Shown in pieces: positions 28,785 through 38,547 of a stretch of DNA of 64,000 bases. Position 1 is the stretch's first letter, and every line of letters starts with the position of its first letter. Both the position numbers and the translations under genes were made by a program. Under the pieces are notes generated by a model. It was not told where the DNA came from and ran no database searches. It was given only the letters and a program-made list of their open reading frames with translations. The stretch comes from an uncultured Tolumonas sp. (GTDB lineage: Bacteria; Pseudomonadota; Gammaproteobacteria; Enterobacterales; Aeromonadaceae), in NCBI RefSeq assembly GCF_963556105.2, contig NZ_OY829948.1:353306-417305 (forward strand), written 5' to 3'.

Positions 28785-29748
28785 GGCGAAGTTCCTTCAG
28801 CTGAGCAAGTAATCGGGTAGCAAATTTATCCGGTAATTGCGCGGTGACGGGTAAATACCACCAATTTTCTAACGCAAAATCCCGGCATTTCACCGCATCT
28901 TTTTCTGTCATGATCAGCGGACGTAAAGCAAATCTCTGCTTTAATTCCTCCGCATTAAATTGCTGATGATCAGCGTAAGCCACCTGCTGATTTAACGCAT
29001 AACCTTGCTGTAATAAACTATTAAAAAAACGGGGCGGATAACCGATGCCAGCCAAGGCATCTACTGCACCTGTGATGATGGCGGTATGGTTAGAACGAAC
29101 ATTCCGTAATGGTGCGGGTTGTAGCGACATTTTGATTTCGTCAGGTCGGGCCTGCCCACCATTACAGATAACCGCCATGACTTGCCGTAATCGGGACGGT
29201 GTCTCACGTAATGGCCCCATTGGCATCAGCCAGCCGTTTCCTAACCGACGTTCGCCGTCCATCACGGCTAATTCGATATCGCGTTGCAACGCATAATGCT
29301 GCAAACCATCATCACAGATGATGACATCAACACCACATTGCTCGACCAGTAACTGCACGGCAGCCGCCCGTTTTGGCGCCACAGCGACTGGACAACCGCA
29401 ACGCTGATATATAAGCACTGGTTCATCACCAGCTTCAATTGCCGTAGCAGCAGGATGTAACAAATAAGGATAATGTGGTGCTTTGCCACCATAACCACGA
29501 CTGACCACGCCAGGACGGTAACCCGCCTTGGTCAGTAAATCCACCAGCCACAACACCACGGGGGTTTTCCCGTTACCACCCACCGTAATATTACCAACCA
29601 CAATGACGGGTACAGATGCTCGATAGCTACGGATCCAACCAGCACGATATAGCCTCCGGCGTGCCGTTGTCAGTAATGCAAACAACAGCGCCAGCGGCGC
29701 AAACAACCAGTTTACCCAACTACGGCGATACCAAAGCCATTCAATCAT
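28768..29748 (-). CDS. lpxK: tetraacyldisaccharide 4'-kinase
   Basis: Phosphorylates the lipid A disaccharide precursor to lipid IVA at the inner face of the cytoplasmic membrane. It has 326 residues. An N-terminal hydrophobic helix ([16 protein letters not shown]) anchors it, followed by a P-loop ([12 protein letters not shown]) and the SRGYGG motif. The [20 protein letters not shown] block, with catalytic Asp and His, is present. The start overlaps the msbA stop by four bases (ATGA). Position between msbA and ycaR is as in E. coli (which has ycaQ inserted). Confidence 0.96.
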   Translation of the reverse strand: MIEWLWYRRSWVNWLFAPLALLFALLTTARRRLYRAGWIRSYRASVPVIVVGNITVGGNGKTPVVLWLVDLLTKAGYRPGVVSRGYGGKAPHYPYLLHPAATAIEAGDEPVLIYQRCGCPVAVAPKRAAAVQLLVEQCGVDVIICDDGLQHYALQRDIELAVMDGERRLGNGWLMPMGPLRETPSRLRQVMAVICNGGQARPDEIKMSLQPAPLRNVRSNHTAIITGAVDALAGIGYPPRFFNSLLQQGYALNQQVAYADHQQFNAEELKQRFALRPLIMTEKDAVKCRDFALENWWYLPVTAQLPDKFATRLLAQLKELRHGTGL

Positions 29749-31514
29749 GAGGCTTGTGCACCCATTTGTGTGCGACGTAATAAGGCATACGCGCCGCCCA
29801 TTTCCAGTAATTGATCATGGGTACCACGTTCCACGATCTGACCTTCATCCACAACCAAAATTTCATCGGCCTTCTCAATAGTAGAAAGGCGATGAGCAAT
29901 CACCAACGTAGTGCGGTTTTTAGTCAACGATTCCAGCGCAGTTTGAATGCGACGTTCTGATTCCGAATCTAGTGCCGACGTTGCTTCATCCAGCAACAGA
30001 ATCGGCATATCACGTAATAAAGCGCGGGCAATTGCCAGACGCTGACGTTGCCCACCCGACAGTGTGGCACCATTTTCACCAATGATGGTGTCGTAACCTT
30101 GCGGCATCTTCGTGATAAATTCATCGGCATTGGCTAACTTGGCCGCTTCGATAATTTTCTCTCGGGTAAACTGCTCTTCTGCTGCGTAGGCTATGTTGTT
30201 GGCAACCGAGTCATTAAATAAATGCACATTCTGCGATACCAGTGCAAATTGGCGACGTAAGTCACGCAAACGATACTCACAGATATCATGACCATCCAAC
30301 AGGATCTGGCCTTGCTGAATATCATAAAAGCGCGTTAACAAACTGGCGATCGTGCTCTTACCAGAACCTGAGCGACCAACCAGCGCCACGGTTTTGCCCG
30401 GCTCAATTGCAAAACTGACCTCGCGCAAAGCGGGAGCATCTTTGGTTGGATATGTGAAAGTGACATTACGGAATTCGATCTGACCCGCGGCATGGGTCAA
30501 TTCGCGTTGCCCATTATCATTTTCCAACGGTAAATCAATCACATCAAATAAACTTTGGCAGGCTGCAATACCACGTTGGAACTGCACATTAACTTGCGTC
30601 AGGTTCTTTAACGGTTTCAATAACCCGAATAATGCCGAGATAACCGCAGCAAATGACCCAGCTGTTAACTTGTGGCTGATCTCAGGGAAGGTCGCTAAAT
30701 AAAGCACCAATGATAATGCTGTAGAGGCAATGAATTGGACGATCGGAGAACCAACTGCATCTGCAACTACCAGCTTCATATTCTGCTGACGCACCGAATT
30801 ACTTACACGGGTGAAGCGTTCCGCTTCGACTTCTTGACCACCGAACATCAACACTTCTTTATGACCACGCAACATCTGCTCTGTCGAGGTGGTGATGTTT
30901 CCCATCGCATGCTGCAGTTGGCGGCTCAGCTTTCTAAACCGTTTACTAATGACAGAGATAAGCACACCCACAATTGGGCCAATCACAAAAAAGATAAGCG
31001 ACAGTTGCCAGGAATAATAGAACATCAAAGCCAGCAAGCCGATAACAGTACAACCTTCGCGGATCAGTGATATCAAGGTTGAACTGGCAGCAGAAGAGAC
31101 CTGCCCTGCATCATAGGTCACTTTAGACAACAAACTACCGGTGTTATTTTTGTCAAAGAAGGACAGCGGCATGCCCATCAAATGGGAAAATACCTTTTGC
31201 TGTAGCCGCATCACTACTGTGTTGCCGACCCAAGCCATAAAATAGTCTGAGATGAAGTTACACACACCGCGCATGGCAACCAGCCCCATGATCATCAGCG
31301 GCAACCAAATCATAACCGAATGTTCTTTACTGGTTAAACCATCATCCAACAAGGGTTTTATCAGTGACAGCATGAAGGTATCCACACCTGCATAACCGAC
31401 CATACCAATACTGGCAATTACCAGACCTTTTTTACGTCCGGTGGTATATCCAAGAAGACGTTTCAGAATAGGCCAGCTGGCTTGCGGCGCTGCATCGTGT
31501 GCTTTGTGAGACAT
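29745..31514 (-). CDS. msbA: lipid A export ATP-binding/permease protein MsbA
   Basis: Homodimeric ABC exporter that flips core-lipid A across the inner membrane. The 589-residue protein (E. coli 582) has six N-terminal membrane helices. The nucleotide-binding domain carries Walker A GRSGSGKST, the signature LSGGQRQRLAIARA and Walker B PILLLDEATSALD. MSHKAHD was taken as the start because it fits family length. An alternative ATG at 31550 overlaps the comEC stop (ATGA) and adds 12 residues, so it remains possible. Confidence 0.95.
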   Translation of the reverse strand: MSHKAHDAAPQASWPILKRLLGYTTGRKKGLVIASIGMVGYAGVDTFMLSLIKPLLDDGLTSKEHSVMIWLPLMIMGLVAMRGVCNFISDYFMAWVGNTVVMRLQQKVFSHLMGMPLSFFDKNNTGSLLSKVTYDAGQVSSAASSTLISLIREGCTVIGLLALMFYYSWQLSLIFFVIGPIVGVLISVISKRFRKLSRQLQHAMGNITTSTEQMLRGHKEVLMFGGQEVEAERFTRVSNSVRQQNMKLVVADAVGSPIVQFIASTALSLVLYLATFPEISHKLTAGSFAAVISALFGLLKPLKNLTQVNVQFQRGIAACQSLFDVIDLPLENDNGQRELTHAAGQIEFRNVTFTYPTKDAPALREVSFAIEPGKTVALVGRSGSGKSTIASLLTRFYDIQQGQILLDGHDICEYRLRDLRRQFALVSQNVHLFNDSVANNIAYAAEEQFTREKIIEAAKLANADEFITKMPQGYDTIIGENGATLSGGQRQRLAIARALLRDMPILLLDEATSALDSESERRIQTALESLTKNRTTLVIAHRLSTIEKADEILVVDEGQIVERGTHDQLLEMGGAYALLRRTQMGAQAS

Positions 31515-31546
31515 GAAAGATTCAAACCTTGCTGCAAAATGACCCG

Positions 31547-33784
31547 TCATTTTAGCGGGTGATCGCCGACTAACCAAGCATCCATCTTCCGATACCAAGG
31601 TTGTGAACGACGAAAAGGCTTAATATCCATACTATTTGGGTTAATTTCAAAGCTGATCAAGCCATCATTGGCCGTGATCCATTGTTGTGACTGAATATAA
31701 CGAGCCACTATTTCCGCATGAGGATGATGCCAGCGGTTCTGATATCCGGCACTGTGTACCACATAATCAGGAGCAACCGCTGCAATAAACGCCACCGAAG
31801 AAGATGACCTACTGCCATGATGGGGCGATGACAATATATCGCTGCGCAGCAAACCAGCAGGTAAATTAGTTAATTCCAACTCTGCTTGATGTTGCACATC
31901 GCCCGTTAATAATACGCTGTGATTGCCGTCACTAATACGCAGTACACAAGAGTCTTCATTGATATCACCACCCGATGAATTTTGCGGTGACAAGATAGTG
32001 AGTTGTAACTGACCCCAGTCCCATTGCTGCCAGCGTTGGCAAATTTGTGTCTCTGTATTTAGTTTTGCGGAAGAGACAATATGCGCCTGCGGATATTTTT
32101 GGTAAATACGCTGCCAGTTCGCCGCATGATCTTTATCTCGATGGCTCACGACCAGATAATCCAGCTGCTGGACGCCACGATATTCCAACATAGGAAAAAT
32201 AGCGGCATCAGCCATATTGTATCCGCCGGGATACGCATCGCCGGTATCAAACAATAACGCGCGATGGCCCTGCGTCACCAGAACTGATAACCCTTGCCCG
32301 ATATCCAGCATATCCACTCGCCAGCCAGGTTCTGACTCACAACCGGCAAACAATAATCCACAAACAGCTAATAACAACAAACCCAATTCGCGTTTTATTA
32401 CTACCGGAGTAAAACACCAGATGAACCAAACCGTTAAACCCCAGAACAGCATTTGTTGTTGATAGGCAGAAAGCGACAGCCAACCTGATCCCCAATGTTG
32501 AATCCATTCCAACATGGACATTAACCAGTGCAGTTGCAAATCACACAACCAAAAGCCAAAACGCGCTAATGCGGGGAAAATGGGCACTAATAACCCGGAA
32601 ACCAGCCCAATAGGTACAATTGAGAAAGTAAACCATGGCCCAGCAGGAATATTAATTAAGACACTACTGACACTCAGGCCATCAAACAACAGTAGCTGAA
32701 AAGGCAACAGTAGCACGGTCATTAAACATTGAATTTGCCACATAGATGGCTTACGCCATAAAAAACCGGCAATGCCTAAGATCCCGACCGCAATAAAAGA
32801 AAGCCAACTACCGGCAGAAAATACTGACCAAGGATCAATCATGAGCATAATGGCTAATGCTATCAACCAGATCCGGATTGCCGACCACTCACGTTGCCAA
32901 AGCCTTAATACCACCCAGATCCCGAGCATGATCAGCGACCTGACGGTGGGTGCCGAAAAATCGGCTAACGCACTGTATAACAATGCAAACCCCATCCCAA
33001 TCAACCAATGGATGGCCGGGATCTTTTCCGCAAAACGTTGCAGCAATAAACGAGACAGTGCCATACCAATCCAGGCAATAAGCCCAATATGCATGCCGGA
33101 AATTGCGATGAGATGAATTAAGCCGGTATCACGAAGTGTCTGCCAGTCGTCTTTATCGACATCCTGTTGTTCACCGTAAATCAACGCCATCAATAATTCG
33201 GGTTGATAAAACTCATGCATCAGTTGACGCGACTTATCCAACCATTGATCACGCCAGTGGTGATCAGCCTGATAGGTCAATGCGAATTGACTGATTGTGC
33301 CGGTCGCAGTGATGCCCTGCCCCAACAACCAGCGCTCAGCATTAAATCCGGCTGGATTCCCCAAACCATGGGGTATTTTCAGTTTCGCCAAAATATGGAG
33401 CTTATCGCCACGTTTCAGCCGATATTTATCGTTGTTTAACGTTAATCGAATGGTCGGTTCAATCCAGTATGTCTGTTGATTGATCTGCTGAGCAGAAACC
33501 AAGAGTTGTTGGTGATCTGATTTTTGATAGGCCTGAGTGACAGTTACATTGAGTTCATGCAGCGCTGGTATTTCCAGATGTTGCGTTTTTAACCAACCCA
33601 GTTGCAGGTTAAAAAAAACGACAGCCCAACCAAGACCACATAAAACAGCACCAGAAAATCGATAACGAAACAGTAAGAGCAACTCGAGGAGTAAAACTGC
33701 ACACCCTAACCAATTTGGCGGCAATTCGGGCCAGATCAATGCAGTACAGATCCCCAAGGCTATTCCCAGCAGTAACCTTTCCAC
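31547..33784 (-). CDS. comEC: ComEC/Rec2 family DNA uptake channel protein
   Basis: Inner-membrane protein of natural transformation, thought to pass single-stranded DNA into the cytoplasm; E. coli homologue YcaI. It has 745 residues. The N-terminal membrane region is followed by the competence domain (GLIHLIAISGMHIGLIAW) with further helices. The C-terminal metallo-beta-lactamase-like domain has SHRDKDHAAN, LLTGDVQ and SSPHHGSRSS. Translation probably starts at GTG with AAGAGA seven bases upstream. It heads the msbA-lpxK-ycaR-kdsB group. Whether the host is transformable cannot be judged from one gene. Confidence 0.93.
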   Translation of the reverse strand: MERLLLGIALGICTALIWPELPPNWLGCAVLLLELLLLFRYRFSGAVLCGLGWAVVFFNLQLGWLKTQHLEIPALHELNVTVTQAYQKSDHQQLLVSAQQINQQTYWIEPTIRLTLNNDKYRLKRGDKLHILAKLKIPHGLGNPAGFNAERWLLGQGITATGTISQFALTYQADHHWRDQWLDKSRQLMHEFYQPELLMALIYGEQQDVDKDDWQTLRDTGLIHLIAISGMHIGLIAWIGMALSRLLLQRFAEKIPAIHWLIGMGFALLYSALADFSAPTVRSLIMLGIWVVLRLWQREWSAIRIWLIALAIMLMIDPWSVFSAGSWLSFIAVGILGIAGFLWRKPSMWQIQCLMTVLLLPFQLLLFDGLSVSSVLINIPAGPWFTFSIVPIGLVSGLLVPIFPALARFGFWLCDLQLHWLMSMLEWIQHWGSGWLSLSAYQQQMLFWGLTVWFIWCFTPVVIKRELGLLLLAVCGLLFAGCESEPGWRVDMLDIGQGLSVLVTQGHRALLFDTGDAYPGGYNMADAAIFPMLEYRGVQQLDYLVVSHRDKDHAANWQRIYQKYPQAHIVSSAKLNTETQICQRWQQWDWGQLQLTILSPQNSSGGDINEDSCVLRISDGNHSVLLTGDVQHQAELELTNLPAGLLRSDILSSPHHGSRSSSSVAFIAAVAPDYVVHSAGYQNRWHHPHAEIVARYIQSQQWITANDGLISFEINPNSMDIKPFRRSQPWYRKMDAWLVGDHPLK

Positions 33785-33798
33785 GATTGATCTCTTAA

Positions 33799-33978
33799 TT
33801 AAGTGGTTGAATTGCTATTTTCTCGTTCTGAATCGGCGGCTAAAAGCTGTTGGTTTTTACGTTGCGGGAAAATTTTACGTTCAAAAAACCAACGATCAGA
33901 TCTCAGGAGGTTGCTTATTTCACATAAAAGGGAGAAAACTACCCCTGATTTACACACGCACCATCTAATGAGTGTCAT
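33799..33978 (-). CDS. possible small protein upstream of comEC (59 aa, uncertain)
   Basis: A frame of 59 codons ending 14 bases before comEC. It begins MTLIRWCVCKSGVVF and ends with a polar tail (LLAADSERENSNSTT), with a basic middle (DRWFFERKIFPQRKNQQ). Amino-acid use looks protein-like, but no good ribosome site precedes the ATG. I do not recognise the family. It could be a small expressed gene, a relic, or part of a repetitive intergenic sequence. The rest of the 33785-34082 gap holds no other feature I can support. Confidence 0.25.
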   Translation of the reverse strand: MTLIRWCVCKSGVVFSLLCEISNLLRSDRWFFERKIFPQRKNQQLLAADSERENSNSTT

Positions 33979-34082
33979 AATCGGCCGACATTATGTTGTT
34001 GTAGTTTGATGCGTTGTCTCTGACTGATTAGTAAAATAACCATGAGACTACCGGGCAGGAATGGGGTGAAAAATACAATAAG

Positions 34083-34682
34083 ATGGACATTCTAATTTCC
34101 ATTTTCTCTGATTATGGCTATGTAGCCGTTTTCGTTATGCTGTTGCTTTGTGGTTTTGGCCTACCGATCCCTGAAGATATCACGCTGGTTGCTGGCGGAA
34201 TAATTGCCGGTTTAGGTTATGCAGACGTGCATACGATGTTTGCCGTATGTATGGCTGGTGTACTGATCGGTGATGGCACTATGTTTACCTTGGGGCATAC
34301 TTTTGGTCAGCGCATTCTGGCTTTTGCACCGATCAGACGTATTGTGACGCCACACCGCTTTGCTCAGGTACAGGAAAAGTTCGTTAAATATGGTAACTGG
34401 GTACTTTTTGTAGCCCGTTTCTTACCTGGCTTACGTTCGCCAATTTTTATCGTGGCTGGTATGAGTCGCCGCATTTCCATTTGGCAATTCATAGTCATGG
34501 ATGGCCTCGCTGCTTGTATTTCTGTGCCCGTCTGGGTTTATCTCGGCGACTATGGTGCGTATAACCGTGATTGGCTGCTGCATATGATTAAACGCGGCCA
34601 AACTGGTATCTACTCACTACTGGCCTTGGGAATATTGATACTGGTTGTTATTGTTTTACGCCACCGACGCAGTAAACAATAA
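34083..34682 (+). CDS. DedA family membrane protein
   Basis: A 199-residue inner-membrane protein of the DedA/VTT family. Members include undecaprenyl-phosphate and phosphatidylethanolamine flippases and contribute to membrane potential and envelope integrity. Typical features: GFGLPIPEDITLVAGGIIAGLGY with the membrane-embedded acidic residues, GDGTMFTLGHTFG, and the re-entrant arginine motif ARFLPGLRSPIFIVAGMSR. A C-terminal hydrophobic helix ends with a basic tail (RHRRSKQ). Which paralogue (YohD, YqaA, DedA etc.) it corresponds to is undecided. It stands alone with its own terminator. Confidence 0.9.
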   Translation: MDILISIFSDYGYVAVFVMLLLCGFGLPIPEDITLVAGGIIAGLGYADVHTMFAVCMAGVLIGDGTMFTLGHTFGQRILAFAPIRRIVTPHRFAQVQEKFVKYGNWVLFVARFLPGLRSPIFIVAGMSRRISIWQFIVMDGLAACISVPVWVYLGDYGAYNRDWLLHMIKRGQTGIYSLLALGILILVVIVLRHRRSKQ

Positions 34683-34695
34683 TCTGAGATGAAAT

Positions 34696-34725
34696 AAAAA
34701 AACCAGCGGATCTGCTGGTTTTTTT
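34696..34725. terminator. bidirectional terminator between dedA-like gene and lolE
   Basis: A 7-bp GC-rich stem (AACCAGC with GCTGGTT) extended by A and T tracts of seven bases, between convergent genes. Confidence 0.88.
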
Positions 34726-34742
34726 ATATGTGAAATTTGAAT

Positions 34743-35984
34743 TTAATGCCCTAGCTCTCTGGCAGGTAATAACTGACTGGCTCGCCAAGCAGGATAGACT
34801 GTTGCCAGTAAACTCATCAAGATAGCGGCCGTCGTCACTACCAGCACATCCATCATATGCAACTCAGATGGCAGGAAATCGATAAAGTAGATCTCAGGGT
34901 TTAGGAACTGATAACCAATTAATTGCTCCAGCCCGTGAATAGTCGATGACAAATATTGGGCCAGTAAACAACCTAGCAACGCTCCACCTCCGGCACCAAT
35001 CAATCCGTTCACCATGCCTTGCGTCATAAACACCAGCCGGATCTGCCAGTTCCCTGCCCCCATGGTCTTGAGTATCGCGATATCGCCCCGTTTTTCATTT
35101 ACCGCCATCACCAGCGTCGATACGATATTAAAACACGCGACGGCCACCACCATCAGTAACACCACGTACATGACTGTTCGCACCATCTGAATATCCTGAT
35201 ACAGATAGCCTTGCGAGGTCATCCAGCTACGCAGATACATACGATACGGTAATTGATTAGCCGCTTGATAAGCGATGGTTTGAGCAGAGAGTACGTCATT
35301 TACTTCTATGCTTAATCCCTGCACCTCATTCTTCCAGCCCAGCATGGATTGCGCATCTTGCAGATGGATATAACCTAATAAACCATCTAACTGACCGCCT
35401 AATTTCAGCAGACCTACTACGGTAAACTGACGTTGCATGGGTGCCGCAAAAGCGGATTGCGCATTTTTGTCCGGTACTTGCATGGTGACGCTATCACCAA
35501 TTTTCACACCGAGTTTTTTGGCAATTTGCTGACCAATGATCACGCCATTTTCACCAGGGTGCAGCGCATCCAGCCCATTGCCAGTCATATAGTTGCCAGC
35601 TTGCGAGATCTCTTTTTCTTCAGCGGGTAACACTGCACGTAATTGTGCCGCTTTCATTTTACCGCCCGCTTCCAACATACCGTTTAGCGAAATCAACGGT
35701 GCAACGGCGGTAATTCCAGGCTGTTTTTTTAATACTTGGATAGCTGATGGCCAGTCACTCAAACCACCGGAAACCAGCTCAACCTCCGCATGCGGGATCA
35801 CCGCCAGCACGCGTTGGCGCAATTCGCGCTCAAACCCGTTCATGGCTGATAACCCTAAGATCAGCGCCATCACGCCTAAGGCAATACCAATAATTGACGA
35901 GGCAGAAATAAAACTGACAAAACGGCTGCTACGGCGCGTGCGGCTATAACGCAAGCCCACAAACAGCGCGAAAGGCTGAAACAT
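34743..35984 (-). CDS. lolE: lipoprotein-releasing ABC transporter permease LolE
   Basis: One of two permeases of LolCDE, which extracts outer-membrane lipoproteins from the inner membrane and gives them to LolA. It has 413 residues: one N-terminal helix, a large periplasmic domain, then three helices (FtsX-like). The conserved start FQPFALFVGLRYSRTR and the MNGFERELRQRVL and VNEKRGDIAILKTMGA blocks match. The ATG overlaps the lolD stop (TAATG). It is named LolE by its position after lolD; the periplasmic domain should confirm this. Confidence 0.93.
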   Translation of the reverse strand: MFQPFALFVGLRYSRTRRSSRFVSFISASSIIGIALGVMALILGLSAMNGFERELRQRVLAVIPHAEVELVSGGLSDWPSAIQVLKKQPGITAVAPLISLNGMLEAGGKMKAAQLRAVLPAEEKEISQAGNYMTGNGLDALHPGENGVIIGQQIAKKLGVKIGDSVTMQVPDKNAQSAFAAPMQRQFTVVGLLKLGGQLDGLLGYIHLQDAQSMLGWKNEVQGLSIEVNDVLSAQTIAYQAANQLPYRMYLRSWMTSQGYLYQDIQMVRTVMYVVLLMVVAVACFNIVSTLVMAVNEKRGDIAILKTMGAGNWQIRLVFMTQGMVNGLIGAGGGALLGCLLAQYLSSTIHGLEQLIGYQFLNPEIYFIDFLPSELHMMDVLVVTTAAILMSLLATVYPAWRASQLLPARELGH

Positions 35985-36667
35985 TATTCGCCTCCCACTA
36001 ACGCGCCATCAACCATGTGAACCTGACGATGCAGTTTACCCGCTAATTCCCTATCGTGCGTGACCACCACAAATGCGGTACCCAATTCACGGTTAAGCTG
36101 GCACATCAGTTCATAAATCGCCGTCGCACTTTTATGATCCAGATTACCGGTTGGTTCATCGGCTAACACTAAACGGGGTTCATTCACCAATGCACGGGCA
36201 ATGGCCACACGTTGACGCTCCCCACCAGATAATTCTGCCGGACGATGCGTGATACGATGTGATAACCCCACCCGCCCCAGCATTTCTGTGGCCATCTGCG
36301 ATGCTTTTTTTACCGCCATACCGCCGATCAATAACGGCATCGCCACATTTTCTAATGCCGTGAACTCACCCAACAGATGATGGAATTGATAGACAAAACC
36401 CAATTCCCGATTACGGAATTGTGCTTGTTGTTGGCTGTTCCACTGATAAATATCTTGTTGTTCAAACAGCACCGTGCCGGATGTAGGGGTATCTAATGCG
36501 CCCAATAGATGCAACATGGTGCTTTTACCAGAGCCAGAACTACCCACAATCGCCAGCATCTCTTTTTGCATAACGGTCAGATTAATACCGCGTAATACCG
36601 GCGTTTCTAACTCACCTTCCCGATAAGTTTTTATCAGATCCTGACATCGCAACAGGATATTATTCAT
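35984..36667 (-). CDS. lolD: lipoprotein-releasing ABC transporter ATPase LolD
   Basis: ATPase of LolCDE. The 227-residue protein starts [19 protein letters not shown] and has Walker [10 protein letters not shown], the [20 protein letters not shown]-loop region, signature [15 protein letters not shown], Walker [13 protein letters not shown] and the H-loop [10 protein letters not shown] longer in-frame start would extend into lolC; the ATG used overlaps lolC by eight bases and has GGAGG nine bases upstream, within lolC. The order lolC-lolD-lolE is conserved. Confidence 0.96.
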   Translation of the reverse strand: MNNILLRCQDLIKTYREGELETPVLRGINLTVMQKEMLAIVGSSGSGKSTMLHLLGALDTPTSGTVLFEQQDIYQWNSQQQAQFRNRELGFVYQFHHLLGEFTALENVAMPLLIGGMAVKKASQMATEMLGRVGLSHRITHRPAELSGGERQRVAIARALVNEPRLVLADEPTGNLDHKSATAIYELMCQLNRELGTAFVVVTHDRELAGKLHRQVHMVDGALVGGE

Positions 36668-37895
36668 AACGTAACGCCTCCGCCGGACGAATATGGGCGG
36701 CACGATAGGCCGGATACAACGTCGCCATAAAACTCATTAATAATGCCCCAACGGCTATTAGTAGGACTTGGGAGATTTGTAATTCGACCGGCAGACCACC
36801 ACCACCAGCATCCATATACAGATTAAGCCCTAACACACGCAGCACCGGATTCAGATAATGTGTCAGCAGCACGCCACCGAGCATGCCAAATACACCGCCA
36901 AGCACACCACTCCAGACCCCCTGCACAATGAAGATCTTCATGACTGTCTGACTTTGCATGCCCATGGTGCGCAAAATCGCCACTTCACCTTGTTTATCCA
37001 ACACTACCATGACCAATGCAGACAGAATATTGAAGGCAGCCACCAGAATGATCAGCACCAACATCAGGCTCATAATGTGTTTTTCCATCGCAACCGCGCG
37101 GAACAATTCACCGCGCTCCTGACGCCAGTCTTGAAACACCAGTGACGATGGCAACTTGGTTTTGGCGATATCGTCAGTCTGAAACGCATCGTCTAACCAC
37201 ACCCGCCAGCCGGTGATATTTTCCGGCTGATAACGCAACAAACGTCGGGCATCATCCAGATGGATCAGCGCGATCTGATCATCTACCGGCGAACCAACAT
37301 CAAACAGAGCCACCACATGAAACAGACGCTGCGATGGCACTCGCCCCATCGGGGTAAAACGGCTGCCTTCACTGACCAGCACTCGCACTTGATCACCCGG
37401 CATAACACCGAGTTTTTGTGCCAGCGCACCACCCAGAATGATATTAAATTTTCCGGCAACCAACCGCTCCAATGCGGCATTACCTAGGGTTTGACGTAAC
37501 AAATCCTGTTTTGGGTAGTTTTGCGGGTCTAACCCCTGCAGTGCGATCGGCGCCAGACTGGCCGGGCTTTGCACCATACCTTCTGTGGTAATAAAAGGCG
37601 CAGCCGCTTGCACATGCGGCAATTGCATAACAGTCTGTTGATATTGTTGCCAATTCGCCAATTGACCAGATTCAGTGGTGATCACCCCATGTGGCACCAC
37701 GCCTAAAATACGGTCCTTCAGCTGAGCCTCAAAGCCATTCATCACAGAGCTGACGACGATCAACGCCAGCACACCGATGGCAATTCCGAAGGTTGAAAAT
37801 ATGGAGATAAAAGAAGCAAATCGATTATCACCTCTGGCGCCAGCGTATCGCAGGCCGATTGCCAGACTGACAGGTTGAAAAATGAGTGATTTCAC
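36660..37895 (-). CDS. lolC: lipoprotein-releasing ABC transporter permease LolC
   Basis: Permease that in E. coli recruits LolA through its periplasmic hook. The 411-residue protein starts at GTG ([17 protein letters not shown]), chosen because this matches E. coli LolC and GGAA lies just upstream; an earlier TTG is unlikely. The [16 protein letters not shown] and [15 protein letters not shown] blocks and the C-terminal LSTLYP-like segment ([22 protein letters not shown] without its last two residues) are typical of LolC. First gene of lolCDE, divergent from the PilZ-like gene and mfd. Confidence 0.94.
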   Translation of the reverse strand: MKSLIFQPVSLAIGLRYAGARGDNRFASFISIFSTFGIAIGVLALIVVSSVMNGFEAQLKDRILGVVPHGVITTESGQLANWQQYQQTVMQLPHVQAAAPFITTEGMVQSPASLAPIALQGLDPQNYPKQDLLRQTLGNAALERLVAGKFNIILGGALAQKLGVMPGDQVRVLVSEGSRFTPMGRVPSQRLFHVVALFDVGSPVDDQIALIHLDDARRLLRYQPENITGWRVWLDDAFQTDDIAKTKLPSSLVFQDWRQERGELFRAVAMEKHIMSLMLVLIILVAAFNILSALVMVVLDKQGEVAILRTMGMQSQTVMKIFIVQGVWSGVLGGVFGMLGGVLLTHYLNPVLRVLGLNLYMDAGGGGLPVELQISQVLLIAVGALLMSFMATLYPAYRAAHIRPAEALRYE

Positions 37896-37971
37896 GCTGT
37901 TTCCAAGCGTTGCGCAATCCAAGAGTTAGCGGATAATAAAGGTAAGACATCCACTCAACAAGGGGTTCTCC

Positions 37972-38538
37972 TTGAGCGAGCAATATTTTAGTGTGCATCA
38001 CTGTTTAACTATCAGTGTGATTCCAATGGAACAAGGTTTTGAATTGCCAGATCATGACACTTTTGAGGCTGAAATTCCGGAACCGTTCAAAATATCCAAC
38101 ACGATTGTGCAGCTGGATTTAAGCAATGCGCGTGCGTTACGCAGTATCAGTGATGATATTGGCTATCTGGTGGATGTCATTAACCAGCAATCGCGCAAAC
38201 TGAATCTGCTGATGACGCATATTCTGATGCAGGATGATGACCCGCAATACCGGCATCTGACCTTAAGTTTTGGCGGCAGCCATTTGACCTTTCATACCTC
38301 ATTGGCGTTGGAAAAAAATCAATTATTACGCCTGAAAATTTTCGTTCGTGAAGAAGCCAGCGCCGTTTATTGTTATGGCCGCGTTACCGATATCATGGCT
38401 GAAGAAGAGCGTTCGCTGATCACTGTCGAATATGCCTTAATTCGGGATGACGATCGTGAGTTATTGATCCGTGCCGGGATGCATGAGCAGTCACGCCAGC
38501 TGAAAGAACGAGCAGAAAAAAAATATCAACTAACCTGA
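37972..38538 (+). CDS. PilZ-like domain protein upstream of mfd
   Basis: A 188-residue cytoplasmic protein. It corresponds in position to PilZ-domain genes found between lolC and mfd in Vibrio and relatives. The C-terminal half (from HLTLSFGGSHLTFHTSL to TVEYALIRDDDRELLIRA) has the beta-rich PilZ-like pattern, and the tail is a charged helix. The RxxxR c-di-GMP-binding motif is not evident, so ligand binding is uncertain. Translation seems to start at TTG with AAGGGG six bases upstream. Only nine bases separate it from mfd, so the two are likely co-transcribed. Confidence 0.65.
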   Translation: MSEQYFSVHHCLTISVIPMEQGFELPDHDTFEAEIPEPFKISNTIVQLDLSNARALRSISDDIGYLVDVINQQSRKLNLLMTHILMQDDDPQYRHLTLSFGGSHLTFHTSLALEKNQLLRLKIFVREEASAVYCYGRVTDIMAEEERSLITVEYALIRDDDRELLIRAGMHEQSRQLKERAEKKYQLT

Positions 38539-38547
38539 AACTGACTA

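Noticed and set aside
33803-34009. 68-codon plus-strand frame before the DedA gene
   Set aside because: No ribosome site and no recognisable domain; composition is unlike a protein. The minus-strand 59-codon frame is slightly more plausible and is the one listed.
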